DNA from: JBOGJI01 sp050747865
GTDB lineage: Bacteria > Acidobacteriota > Thermoanaerobaculia > Multivoradales > JAHEKO01
Assembly (NCBI GenBank): GCA_050747865.1
Contig: JBOGJI010000368.1
Location: 1-37,410, forward strand
Direction of reading: 5' to 3'
DNA: 37,410 bases
Part shown: positions 7,627-16,230 of the stretch, piece by piece
Position numbering within the stretch: position 1 is the first letter of the stretch
Layout: each line of letters opens with the position of its first letter
Position numbers and translations under genes: made by a program
The notes under the pieces: generated by a model
What the model saw: only the letters and a program-made list of their open reading frames with translations
Told to the model about the DNA's origin: nothing
Database searches by the model: none

Positions 7627-10422
7627 TCAGAACTCCAGGCCCAACCGGATCTGTGCACGGCGCGGCCAGGGCCAGTCGTCGGGCGTCAGCCCCGATTGGC
7701 CGGGGTTCAGGGTGATCGAAGCCCAGGATGTCGCACCGTCTTCGTTGAGCACGTTGAACACCTGCAGGTCGGTCTTGAGCACGAGGTCGCGGCCCAGGTT
7801 CCAGCGCTTACCGATGGCGAGATCGAGCACGAATGTCGAGGGGAGCCTCTGGTCGTCCGAGGCCGGGGAGACGATCACGAAGCTGCGGCCCTGTCCGAGT
7901 CGGGACTCCGGCCGCGCCAGGATGGTGTAGGCCCTGCCGGTCTGCCAGTTCAGCGATCCCGTGGCAATGAGTTCCCACGGCAGGTCGACGTTGGCCTGCA
8001 GGCGGAACATGTGCTCGCGGTCATCCGGCAGGAGCTGGTCGGTGTTGATCCACTCGTTCGGGTCGGTGCCGTCGAGGCTCCCGTAGAACGGCGAGCCTTG
8101 GCTCTGACTCTGGGGACGGGGAATCAGCCCCTCGGACTTGGACCAGGTGTAGGAACCCTTGAGGCTCCAGCGGCCATGGTGGCGGCGTTCGAAGGTCAGG
8201 ATGAGGCCGCGGTACTCCTGGCGATAGTCCTTGTCGGGCGCGGCGGAGCCGGCGCCCGGGCGGTTGCCTTTGCGAATCGTCGGTGCCCTGCAGCCGCCCG
8301 TATCGCAGATGTCGAGCAGGATGATCGTTTCACCGGTCAGCGGGTTGACGAACGGCACTTCCTCATAGATGCCGTCGCCCAGGAGCTCCCAGCCGATGAG
8401 GTCCTCCGTCTCCTTGTAGATGGCCAGGGCGCCCACCGCCATGGTGTCGCCGATCTGGCGTTCCACGCCTGCCGCATACTGGTCTGCACGCGGTGGGTCG
8501 AGAGCGGGATCGACGTTGAAGGCGAGGGGGAAGGAGACCTCGTCGAGGAGGTTCTCACCGGCGGTCTCGAGCGTGGTCCCGAAAAACGTCTGGATCGGCG
8601 GGATGCCGGGAGGCGGGTACTCCCAGTCGCCCGACACACTGCCGCCGAAGTACCTGCCGTAGGAGCCCCGCAACACAGTCTTCAGGTCCGCGGTCAAGAC
8701 GTAGGCGAAGCCGAGGCGCGGCGACAGCGTGCTCCAGTCGATCACGTCGTCGATCGCGGGCAGGAACTCGCCGGTACCGCGAGCGTTCTCGTCCAGCCGC
8801 TGGTGGCTCGGAACCTCGCCGGTCGTGCGGTCGTACCGCAGGCCAACGTTCACGGTCAGGCGGTCGGTGAGCTTCCAGTCGTCCTGCGCGAAGGCCGCCC
8901 ACGATTCCTGCTCGGCTCCGTAATAGAAAGGGGTGAACGTGTACTTGTAGTAGTAGTCGGTGCCGTAGTACACGTCGTGGTAGTAGTACGCGCCGCCCGT
9001 AGAGGGCCGCGTCAGGGTCTTGGAGTCGCCCACGCTGTATTCGACACCGAAGCGGAAGTCGTGGTCGCCGGCGAGGAAGTCGTCGGCGTAGTGCGACAGC
9101 TTCGCGTTCACCTGGTCGATGCCCATCTCCCACTCGTAGGGGAAGGCCAGACCTCCCGTGGTCACAGGCGGGCCGCCACCCGGTGGCGCGAAGTCCACGA
9201 ACACCGGCTCGGTGGAGCCGGTGAGGGAGTGATACGAGTCGTCGCCCCACCAGCCAGCATACCCCGCCTCGAGGAAGGTATTGCCCGAGAAGATGTGGCT
9301 CAAGGAGAGGCCCCAGGCCGGGTTGTAGCCGCTCTGCTCGCCGCGGGCGGAGGGAGCGGTGAACTGGTCGCCGGAGCCCCCGTAGGCATAGTCCTCGTAG
9401 TGGCCCTTGGCGGAGAGCTGAGTACCCTTGGCGAGCGCCCAGTCCACCTTCAAGTCGTAGCGATCCCAGTCGTATTCGGCGGGGAAGTGCGGGTCGACGC
9501 CGGGCTCGGACTCGTGGTCGCGATTCGTCTCGACGCCGGCGAAGAACCAGGCGCGATCGCGCACGAGCGGCCCTCCGAGGGTGCCGGTCAGATTGTGGAA
9601 GCGATCGCGCTCGTAGGTCGGGAACTCGGTGTCCTCGAGGCGGATGCTGGTGTCGCTCAGGTCACCGGACTGGTAATAGATGTCGAAGCTGCCACCGAAC
9701 TGGTTGCCGCCCGACTTGGTGACCACGTTGATCGCGCCGCCGGTCATGTTGCCGATCTCGGCACTCGCACCGATTCCCACGACCTGGACTTCCTCGATGG
9801 TCTCGGGGTTGATGTACCACCAGGCGCGACCGGCCTCCGGATGGGTGATGTTCAGGCCGTCGACGCTCCAGCTGTTCGCCCGCTCACTCGACCCGAAGAT
9901 CGAGACGTCGTTCGTCCACTCGCTCCCGCCGCTCACGCCGGGGGACTGGGTCGCCCAGTCCCAGAACTGGCGGCGACTCGGCAGGTCCTCCACGAACTCC
10001 GCCGTGTAGCTGGTGCCCACTTGCGAGCTCGCGGCGTCGATGAGCGGCGCCGCGGAGGTGACCGTGACCTCCTCGGCGAACTCCGCTCGGTTGAGGACGA
10101 TCAGGACCGTCGCCGTGGCGCCGATGCCGACGCGCACGCCGTCCACGCGCTGCGGCGCCATGCCGGAAAGTGTTGCCTCCACGGCGTAGTCCCCGGGTGC
10201 CAGCGAGTGGACCACGAAGTCTCCACCGGCCTGCGTGCTCACGACGCGCTCGACGCCACGGGTGCCGTACACCGTCACGGTCACGCCCGGAAGCGGCTCA
10301 CCGGCGGGATCGCGGGCCTCGCCGCGGAGCGTCCCCGTGGTCTTCTGCGCCCAGGCACTGCCGCTCCAAAGAGCGAGCCCCATCACCGCCAAGAACCAGG
10401 TCGCCTTGAGTTGCCTTGCCAT
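7627..10422 (-). CDS. TonB-dependent-receptor-like outer-membrane protein with N-terminal carboxypeptidase-regulatory-like domain
   Basis: 931 residues from ATG 10422, chosen because AGGAGG sits five bases upstream and the first 26 residues form a signal peptide ending GSAWA-Q. Residues about 28-110 are a carboxypeptidase-regulatory-like beta-sandwich (GTLRGEARDPAGEPLPGVTV). A plug follows at roughly 115-240, including EEVTVTSAAP, SVDGLNITHPEAG and GNMTGGAINVVTKSGG. The rest is a beta-barrel rich in aromatic strands, ending in a terminal Phe (RLGLEF) as outer-membrane barrels do. Such proteins take up large or scarce substrates with TonB energy. It starts 32 bases after the tri-hydrolase gene on the same strand, so it is probably the last gene of that operon and imports its substrate. 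No SusD partner is present. Confidence 0.88.
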   Translation of the reverse strand: MARQLKATWFLAVMGLALWSGSAWAQKTTGTLRGEARDPAGEPLPGVTVTVYGTRGVERVVSTQAGGDFVVHSLAPGDYAVEATLSGMAPQRVDGVRVGIGATATVLIVLNRAEFAEEVTVTSAAPLIDAASSQVGTSYTAEFVEDLPSRRQFWDWATQSPGVSGGSEWTNDVSIFGSSERANSWSVDGLNITHPEAGRAWWYINPETIEEVQVVGIGASAEIGNMTGGAINVVTKSGGNQFGGSFDIYYQSGDLSDTSIRLEDTEFPTYERDRFHNLTGTLGGPLVRDRAWFFAGVETNRDHESEPGVDPHFPAEYDWDRYDLKVDWALAKGTQLSAKGHYEDYAYGGSGDQFTAPSARGEQSGYNPAWGLSLSHIFSGNTFLEAGYAGWWGDDSYHSLTGSTEPVFVDFAPPGGGPPVTTGGLAFPYEWEMGIDQVNAKLSHYADDFLAGDHDFRFGVEYSVGDSKTLTRPSTGGAYYYHDVYYGTDYYYKYTFTPFYYGAEQESWAAFAQDDWKLTDRLTVNVGLRYDRTTGEVPSHQRLDENARGTGEFLPAIDDVIDWSTLSPRLGFAYVLTADLKTVLRGSYGRYFGGSVSGDWEYPPPGIPPIQTFFGTTLETAGENLLDEVSFPLAFNVDPALDPPRADQYAAGVERQIGDTMAVGALAIYKETEDLIGWELLGDGIYEEVPFVNPLTGETIILLDICDTGGCRAPTIRKGNRPGAGSAAPDKDYRQEYRGLILTFERRHHGRWSLKGSYTWSKSEGLIPRPQSQSQGSPFYGSLDGTDPNEWINTDQLLPDDREHMFRLQANVDLPWELIATGSLNWQTGRAYTILARPESRLGQGRSFVIVSPASDDQRLPSTFVLDLAIGKRWNLGRDLVLKTDLQVFNVLNEDGATSWASITLNPGQSGLTPDDWPWPRRAQIRLGLEF

Positions 10423-10427
10423 GACCG

Positions 10428-10433
10428 CCTCCT
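10428..10433 (-). promoter_or_regulatory. Strong Shine-Dalgarno site for the outer-membrane receptor gene
   Basis: On the minus strand AAAGGAGG ends five bases before the ATG at 10422. It decides the start over the in-frame codons 12 residues upstream. It is stronger than any ribosome-binding site in the overlapping genes above it, which would favour high receptor expression from the shared transcript. Confidence 0.75.
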
Positions 10434-10454
10434 TTGTCTGCCGTGTCGCGCGCT

Positions 10455-13400
10455 TCACGGTGAGATCGAAGACGACCGCTGCTTCGGGCCACCGTGCGCG
10501 TGGCCGCCGATCGCGAGCGGCGTCGATTCCCCTTGCGATGGACCCCCCGCCGGGTCGAACCGGCTGCTCGGCGGCAGCACGTAGAGCCGCACATCACGGG
10601 CGGCGAACAGGCCGCCCGGGGCGGCCTCGACGGCGGCCGCGCGAGCGTCGTAGACGCTCACTACGCTTTCGCCCAGGACTTCCCAGAGGCCGTCGGGACG
10701 GACGATCAACGCCGTCGCCTCGTCGATCCCCACGCCCAGGAGCTCGGGATGGGAGAGCACGGCACTCAACAGCCGGTTGTGGCGTTCCCGAGCGGTGAAG
10801 TGCTGGTCGACGATCACCCCGGGCAGGTAGCCGAGGCCGGGTTGGAGGTCGATGTAATTGCGGGCGATGCGCCGGAACTCGTCGCCGTGGTAACCGAGCT
10901 CGCCCCGCACCTGGTTGCCGGTCAGCATCGGATCCGACATCACGGCCGCGCCCGCGGAGGTGCCGCCGATCACGCCGCCTCGGGCACGGAGGGCGCGGAT
11001 CGCCTCGTGCAACGGGGTTCCGAGCAGCACCCGCGTCACCCTGGCCTGGTCGCCGCCGGTGAACCAGACGGCCGTCGCGTTGCCGAGCAGGGCAGCGGCG
11101 TCTTCGGACTCGGCCTCCTCCCGACTTGGGGTCAGCGTACGGGCCCGCACGCCGAGCGCCGTGAACTCCTCGACCGTTTCGGCCCCCGTCTGCGCAGACG
11201 AGTCGCTCGCGAGCGGCAGCACGACGACCTCCGCTCGCCCCGCCCCTCCGGCGAGCTCGACGAAGCGGCGCATCATCGCGTCCGAGCGCTCCCCGCCCCC
11301 AACGAGGAAGAGATACCCTGGCGGTCCGCCCGTGTCCGGGTCGCCGCCCGGGACCTCGCCCGCGGCGTGGCGGCCGGGCTCCCTACCACCTCGCGCCCGC
11401 GTTTGCTCGACGCGGCCCGGTTCCCTCTTGAGACCGGCGACCGGCTCGCCCGTGTTCGAGGCCGCTGCTTCGCGGCGCAGGAACCGACCGGGCAGAGAGC
11501 CGGTCGGCCTCGTGCCATCCCACACCAGCTCGCCGCCCACCCAGACGCGAGACACGCCGACGGCGAGGGCACGCGGCCGCTCCAACGTCGCGCGATCGAT
11601 CACGCGCGCTGGATCGAAGAGGACGAGGTCGGCACGGTGTCCCGGAGCGATCCGTCCCAGGGCCGCCAGGCGATAGATCCGCGCCGGCAGCTGCGTCATC
11701 TTGTGGACCGCCTGCTCCAGGCTCAGCACGCCGCGGTCCCGCACGTAGCGGCCGAGAATCCGCGGATACGAGCCGCGGCCCCGCGGGTGCTCGCCCAAGA
11801 GCTCACCGTCGGTCGAGAAACCAACCCAGGGCCAGCGCATGAGGGTGTCGATGTCCGGCTCGGCCATGCTGGTCGCAATGACGCGTTCGACGTCATCCGT
11901 GCCGGTCGCGCGCTCGAAAGCCTGGGCTTGTGCGATCAGGTCGAGGAGCGTCTGCGCCGCGTCCGTGCCGCGGGCCGTGGCGATCTCGGCGAGCGTCTTG
12001 CCCGCGAGCGCAGGCTCGGGGAGGAAGCGCGGAACGAGCATGTCCTCGGGCACCGAGATCTCGGTGACGGCCAGCTCGGCCTCGGCGCGGTCGCGGAAGT
12101 CGCGTTGCGGGAAGAACACCGTCAGGCTGGACTGCCAGTAGGTGTAGGGGTAGAGGTCGGCGGTCATCGCGACCCCGGCGTCGCGCGCCGACTCGAAGAT
12201 GTGACGCAGTCGCGCGGTCTCGCCGTGGGAGCTGCGCATGGCGAGCTTCAAGTGCGAGACATGCACGGGCAGGTCGGCGTCGCGGCCGATGCGGACGATC
12301 TCCTCGAGCGCCTCCCAGAAGCGTCGATCCTCGCTGCGGATGTGGGAGACATAGATCCCGCCCGGCGCCGCGGCGATCCGTGCCAGGGCCACGAGCTCGG
12401 CGGTGGTGGAGTAGATGCCCGGGTCGTATTCGAGACCCGTGGACAGGCCGAGTGCACCTGCGGCCAGCTCCTGCTCGAGCCGCTCGGCCATGGCGGCCGT
12501 CTCCGCGGGAGTGGCGGGCCGTCGGAAGTCGCTTCCCATCACGCGTTCCCGCAGAGTGCCGTGGCCGACCAGGGCGGCGACGTCGACGGCCGAGCCCTCT
12601 TGCTCGACCGCCTTTGCGAACTCGGCGAGGGGGTAGGGTGAGTCACCGTCTTGACCCACGACCACCGTGGTGATGCCCTGGCTGACGGCCGCTATCGCCG
12701 CCGGCTGCTCGCCGAGATGGCGGTCGGCGTGGCTGTGGCTGTCGATGAAGCCGGGGGCGAGGGCCAGACCGTTCGCCTCGACCAGGGGCTCGCAGGAGCC
12801 CGCCTCTAGGCGGGGCGCAACCTCGGCAATGCGGTCCCCTCGGACCCGCACCTCGGTGCGCCGCCGGGCGCCTCCCGTGCCGTCGATCACGTTCGCGCCG
12901 CGGATCAGGAACGTGGGCGCGTAGAGCCGCGCGACGTCTTCGGCCCGCCCGCTGGCGTCGAAGTCGGCACGGTTCGCGAGCACGATCACCGCGACTCCGG
13001 CCTGGGGATAGCGGGCGACGAAGGCGCGGAAGCCGAGCCAGCTCCCGGAGTGGTAGAGCGCGCGTCCCCAGCGCGCGTCGGCGCCGACGCGCCAGCCGAG
13101 CCCGTACGCCGGCTGCTCGGGATCGCTGAGGTGGGGCCTGAAGGCCTGTTCCAGGAGCGCGGGCGAGACCAGTTCGCCGCTGGCGAGCGCACGTTCCCAG
13201 CGGACCAGGTCCTCGACCGTCGAATAAAGGCTACCGGAGCCGACGAGGTGGTTGAGCGGGTGCTCGTCGGCGAGCCGCCATCCCTGGTCGGCCCGCGCGT
13301 AACCGATCGCCCGCGACGCCACGGCAGGAGCGGATCCGTCCCGGACGAAGCTCCCGGTCATGCCGAGAGGGTCGAAAATCCGGCTCTGCATCACCTCCCG

Positions 13401-14078
13401 GAACGGCTCCCCGGCGGCACGGGCGAGGATCGCGGCGAGCAGCTCGTAGCCGGGATTGCTGTACTCGTAGCGGTCTCCGGGCGCAAAGCGCGGCTCGCCC
13501 CAGCGGGCCAGGAAGGCGACCGCCTCCTCATTCGTGGGGCGGCGGTCGGGGAAGGCTGCGACCAGGGCGTCGTAGTAGTCCGGCAGGCCTCCGCCGTGCG
13601 TGAGCAGGTGCCGGATCGTGAGCCGCGGGCCGAAGCGCGCGAGCTCGGGCAGGTGGCGGACGACCGGATCGTCGAGCGCCAGCCGACCTTCCTGGGCGAG
13701 GATGAGGGTCGCGATCGCGCTGAACTGCTTCGATACCGAGGCGAGCTCGAACGGCGTATGGGATGTGATCGGCTCACCGGTCGTCAGACTCGCGAGGCCG
13801 TAGCCGGCCTGGTGGAGGATCTCGCCGCGGTGAAGCACAGCCACCGCCGCGCCAGGATCGCGCGCGCCGATGCGTCGGGTGAACAGGCGATCGATCGCGG
13901 AGCGCTGCACTGGCTGGAGGCAGCTCGGAACCTCGAGGCGCGGCGAGACCGACGACCGCCCGCTACGCCCGGATGCGCCGGCCTCATCCGCCTCCGGTGG
14001 CAGCGTGCAGGCGGAGATCGCGCTCGCCAGGCCGAGGTGGACGGTCAACAGGATGGCGCGTCGAGACCGCGGCATCAT
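10455..14078 (-). CDS. Three-domain hydrolase lipoprotein: SxxK serine hydrolase + N-acyl-D-amino acid deacylase + cyanophycinase-like S51 peptidase
   Basis: 1207 residues in one uninterrupted frame. A lipoprotein signal ends in lipobox ISAC with Cys24. Residues about 55-390 are a beta-lactamase/D-aminopeptidase-type serine hydrolase: Ser114-x-x-Lys117, Tyr206-Ser-Asn208 and His343-Ser-Gly in place of KTG. Residues about 390-865 are an amidohydrolase of the D-aminoacylase family: His448-x-His450, His579, His609 and Asp757 in STDGE, then HPRGRGSYPR and the returning beta-sandwich. A low-complexity linker (870-920) leads to an S51 domain with Ser1041 in GGTSAGAAVM, His1093 in DQHF and Glu1120 in GIDE. 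Expected roles are release of D-residues, hydrolysis of N-acyl-D-amino acids and cleavage of Asp-type (iso)peptides, in the periplasm. The ATG overlaps the epimerase stop by four bases (ATGA) and GGAGAAGG precedes it. Confidence 0.9.
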   Translation of the reverse strand: MMPRSRRAILLTVHLGLASAISACTLPPEADEAGASGRSGRSSVSPRLEVPSCLQPVQRSAIDRLFTRRIGARDPGAAVAVLHRGEILHQAGYGLASLTTGEPITSHTPFELASVSKQFSAIATLILAQEGRLALDDPVVRHLPELARFGPRLTIRHLLTHGGGLPDYYDALVAAFPDRRPTNEEAVAFLARWGEPRFAPGDRYEYSNPGYELLAAILARAAGEPFREVMQSRIFDPLGMTGSFVRDGSAPAVASRAIGYARADQGWRLADEHPLNHLVGSGSLYSTVEDLVRWERALASGELVSPALLEQAFRPHLSDPEQPAYGLGWRVGADARWGRALYHSGSWLGFRAFVARYPQAGVAVIVLANRADFDASGRAEDVARLYAPTFLIRGANVIDGTGGARRRTEVRVRGDRIAEVAPRLEAGSCEPLVEANGLALAPGFIDSHSHADRHLGEQPAAIAAVSQGITTVVVGQDGDSPYPLAEFAKAVEQEGSAVDVAALVGHGTLRERVMGSDFRRPATPAETAAMAERLEQELAAGALGLSTGLEYDPGIYSTTAELVALARIAAAPGGIYVSHIRSEDRRFWEALEEIVRIGRDADLPVHVSHLKLAMRSSHGETARLRHIFESARDAGVAMTADLYPYTYWQSSLTVFFPQRDFRDRAEAELAVTEISVPEDMLVPRFLPEPALAGKTLAEIATARGTDAAQTLLDLIAQAQAFERATGTDDVERVIATSMAEPDIDTLMRWPWVGFSTDGELLGEHPRGRGSYPRILGRYVRDRGVLSLEQAVHKMTQLPARIYRLAALGRIAPGHRADLVLFDPARVIDRATLERPRALAVGVSRVWVGGELVWDGTRPTGSLPGRFLRREAAASNTGEPVAGLKREPGRVEQTRARGGREPGRHAAGEVPGGDPDTGGPPGYLFLVGGGERSDAMMRRFVELAGGAGRAEVVVLPLASDSSAQTGAETVEEFTALGVRARTLTPSREEAESEDAAALLGNATAVWFTGGDQARVTRVLLGTPLHEAIRALRARGGVIGGTSAGAAVMSDPMLTGNQVRGELGYHGDEFRRIARNYIDLQPGLGYLPGVIVDQHFTARERHNRLLSAVLSHPELLGVGIDEATALIVRPDGLWEVLGESVVSVYDARAAAVEAAPGGLFAARDVRLYVLPPSSRFDPAGGPSQGESTPLAIGGHAHGGPKQRSSSISP

Positions 14079-15148
14079 GCAGCCTTCTCCGTGCCGAGGC
14101 CCGGTGCCTCGACCAGTCGCATCCGGCCGTCCTCGACCACGAACCCGCCAGCGATCCGGTCGTGCGCCAGGTTGAAGCTGCCGTCGAGATCGAGGAAGCG
14201 GGTCGCGGGACAGGCGTAGGCGAGATGCAGGGCCGCGGCGATGCTCGCGGCGCTCTCGTCGTTGCAGCCCCACATGAGGGCGACGCCGGCGGTGCCGGCG
14301 ATGTCGGCGATCGCCCGCGCGGGCGTGAGACCGCCACACTTCATCAGCTTCAGGTTGAAGACGCCCGCGGTCGGGCGGGGCGCCGCGAGGGCCAGGGCGT
14401 CGCGCTCGTCGCGCACGCTCTCGTCCAGCACCAGGCGCCGGCGCGAGGTCTCGGGCAGCTCGCGCAGGTGCACCTCGGCGCCTCGCGCGAGTGGCTGCTC
14501 GACCAGCTCGAGGTTGAGCGCGGTCGCGCAGGCGTCGAGGGCGGCGAGGTCGCCCGGCTCGTAGCCGCAGTTGGCGTCGACCCGAATCGCCACGTCCGGC
14601 CCCACGCGCTCCCGGAGCCGTGCCAGGCGCGTGGCGTCCGCTTCCGCCTCGCCCCCGAGCTTGACCTTGAGGCAGTGGAAGCCGAGGCTCAGGGCTTCCG
14701 CGGCCACGGCCAGGGTCTCGTCCGTGTCCAGGATGCCGATCGTGAGCGAGGTCGGCAGCGCGTCGTGACAACGCCCCAGGAGGTCGACCAGCGGCACCGC
14801 GAGCTCGCGGGCCAGGAGGTCGTGGAGCGCGATCTCGACGGCGGCGCGCGCCGCAGGGGTCGCGGCCATCGCCTCCCCGGCGCGGCGGCAGAGCGTGCCG
14901 AGGCGGCGGGAATCGGCCCCGATCAGCCATTCGAGGCGCTCGGGCGCGAGCGCCTCGGCGCAGGCCGCGGGTGTCTCGCCGGTCACCTCGGGTGCCGGCG
15001 AGGCAGAGCCGAAGCCGTGACGTCCTCGTTCGTCCTCCAGTTCGAGGAAGAAGATCTCGGCCTGGTCGATACGGTGGCCGGCGATCGCGTAGGGGCGCGC
15101 GAGCGGCACGCACTCGTGGCGGCTCTCGAGGCGGGCGATGCGCGTCAC
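14075..15148 (-). CDS. Dipeptide-epimerase-family enolase-superfamily racemase (DgcA / L-Ala-D/L-Glu epimerase-like)
   Basis: 357 residues from a GTG that overlaps the DUF1611 stop (GTGA), with GGAGG five bases upstream. The enolase-superfamily barrel is complete: Lys161-x-Lys163 (LKVKLGG), metal ligands Asp191 (VDAN), Glu217 (VEQP) and Asp242 (LDES), and the opposing base Lys267 in NLKLMKCGG. Numbering is close to that of the B. subtilis L-Ala-D/L-Glu epimerase. The C-terminal CNDES and DLDGSFNL motifs fit dipeptide epimerases and the N-acetyl-D-glutamate racemase DgcA. It should invert the alpha-carbon of an acylated or peptide-bound acidic amino acid in the cytoplasm. Adjacency to a DgcN-like gene favours the N-acyl-D-Glu role; muropeptide L-Ala-D-Glu is the main alternative. 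Confidence 0.85.
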   Translation of the reverse strand: MTRIARLESRHECVPLARPYAIAGHRIDQAEIFFLELEDERGRHGFGSASPAPEVTGETPAACAEALAPERLEWLIGADSRRLGTLCRRAGEAMAATPAARAAVEIALHDLLARELAVPLVDLLGRCHDALPTSLTIGILDTDETLAVAAEALSLGFHCLKVKLGGEAEADATRLARLRERVGPDVAIRVDANCGYEPGDLAALDACATALNLELVEQPLARGAEVHLRELPETSRRRLVLDESVRDERDALALAAPRPTAGVFNLKLMKCGGLTPARAIADIAGTAGVALMWGCNDESAASIAAALHLAYACPATRFLDLDGSFNLAHDRIAGGFVVEDGRMRLVEAPGLGTEKAA

Positions 15149-16230
15149 GCCGCCTCCGCGAGCGCCGCGCGCACGAGCGCGACGAGGCGGTCCATGCCGC
15201 CGCCGAGCGGCAGGACCACGGGGATGCCGAGCTCGTCCTCGATCTCGGCGGCCTTTGCTTCGGCGACCTCGTGCGCAAGGCCGCCGTCGTGCAGCGTGAC
15301 CGCCCAGACCGAGGCACCCAGGAGCTCGATGAGGCGAACCTCCTCCGCGAGCGGCGGCAGCGGCCGCGAGGTCCCCTCGAACCGGGTGCGCCGGGGATCG
15401 TGCTGTAGGAGGACGCCGCGTGCGCCCAGCGCGAGCACGAGCTCGGCGCCGCAGGGCCCTGCGGGGTTGCGCAGCGCCGACTGCCCCTCGATCAGAATGA
15501 GATCGGGACGGGTTGCGTGGTAACAGGCGAGGACCGCGGCTTCGAGCTCGCCGCAGACGAAATCGTTCGGCGTGGCGTCGAGCACGAAGCCGTACTCGAG
15601 CCCCTGCATCCAACCCGTCTGGCCGGTGTAGACGATCTCGGCGCGCAGGCCCGTGCGCCGACAGGCCGCCATCAGGGCGAGGCAGGTCGTGCGCTTGCCC
15701 ACCGTGCAGTCGGTGCCCAGCACCGGAAGTCGGGGCGTCGCGAGACCGAGCACCTCGCCGCTCCAGAAACGCAGCTCGCGAGCCGGTCGTGGGGCTCGTA
15801 GATCCAGGATCAGCCCCCCGAATCGGCGCGCCAACGAGGAGACCTCCGGGTCGTCGGCGAGCGCTTCGTGCAGACCGTTGACCAGCGTCAAGCCTCGGCG
15901 CGCCGCGGCCAGGAGGTCGGGCTTGAGCTCTTGCGGGAGGCTCCCGCCGTCGGTCGCCACCGCGACCACGCAGTGCGTGAGCGGCTCCGCGGACGCCACC
16001 TCGGCCGCGGAGAGGGAAGCCACGATCGGAATCCGCCGTCGCCGGCCGTCGAGCGCTTCACCGGCGTCGCGACCGGCGAGTGACGGATCGACCACCGCGG
16101 CGACCGGCCAGCGGCTCGGGCCGCGCACCAGCCCGTGGGCGGTCTTCCCATAGGAAGTGGCATAGCGACCGTGCGCCAGGAGTACCGCGCTCGTGCCCGC
16201 CGGGCGACCCGTCGCCGCGCTCTCGCTCAC
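15145..16230 (-). CDS. DUF1611 family protein, DgcN-like (candidate D-glutamate N-acetyltransferase)
   Basis: 361 residues. The GTG overlaps the Rieske stop (GTGA) with GGAGG five bases before it. The N-terminal half has a Rossmann-like region (SAVLLAHGRYATSYGKTAHG at 14-33) and the C-terminal half a P-loop-like GTDCTVGKRTT (172-182), followed by YTGQTGWMQG (201-210) and IEGQSALRNPAG. These are DUF1611 hallmarks. A marine member, DgcN, was shown to acetylate D-glutamate so that DgcA can racemise it, feeding L-glutamate metabolism. The DUF1611 plus epimerase pair here, overlapping by four bases, has the same arrangement. The acyl acceptor is inferred from this context and not from residues I can verify. 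Confidence 0.75.
   Translation of the reverse strand: MSESAATGRPAGTSAVLLAHGRYATSYGKTAHGLVRGPSRWPVAAVVDPSLAGRDAGEALDGRRRRIPIVASLSAAEVASAEPLTHCVVAVATDGGSLPQELKPDLLAAARRGLTLVNGLHEALADDPEVSSLARRFGGLILDLRAPRPARELRFWSGEVLGLATPRLPVLGTDCTVGKRTTCLALMAACRRTGLRAEIVYTGQTGWMQGLEYGFVLDATPNDFVCGELEAAVLACYHATRPDLILIEGQSALRNPAGPCGAELVLALGARGVLLQHDPRRTRFEGTSRPLPPLAEEVRLIELLGASVWAVTLHDGGLAHEVAEAKAAEIEDELGIPVVLPLGGGMDRLVALVRAALAEAA

Noticed and set aside
6637..12641. Long plus-strand open frames (over 1300 and 700 codons) opposite the thiolase end, receptor and tri-hydrolase genes
   Set aside because: They are antisense shadows caused by high GC with few stop codons. Their translations are low-complexity Arg/Ala/Gly/Val-rich strings with no family motifs, while the opposite strand encodes complete, motif-bearing proteins.
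14079..15317. N-terminal extension of the tri-hydrolase frame by another 413 codons
   Set aside because: The extension overlaps the epimerase and DUF1611 genes in another frame and reads as Arg-rich noise. The lipoprotein signal and ATGA overlap place the start at 14078.
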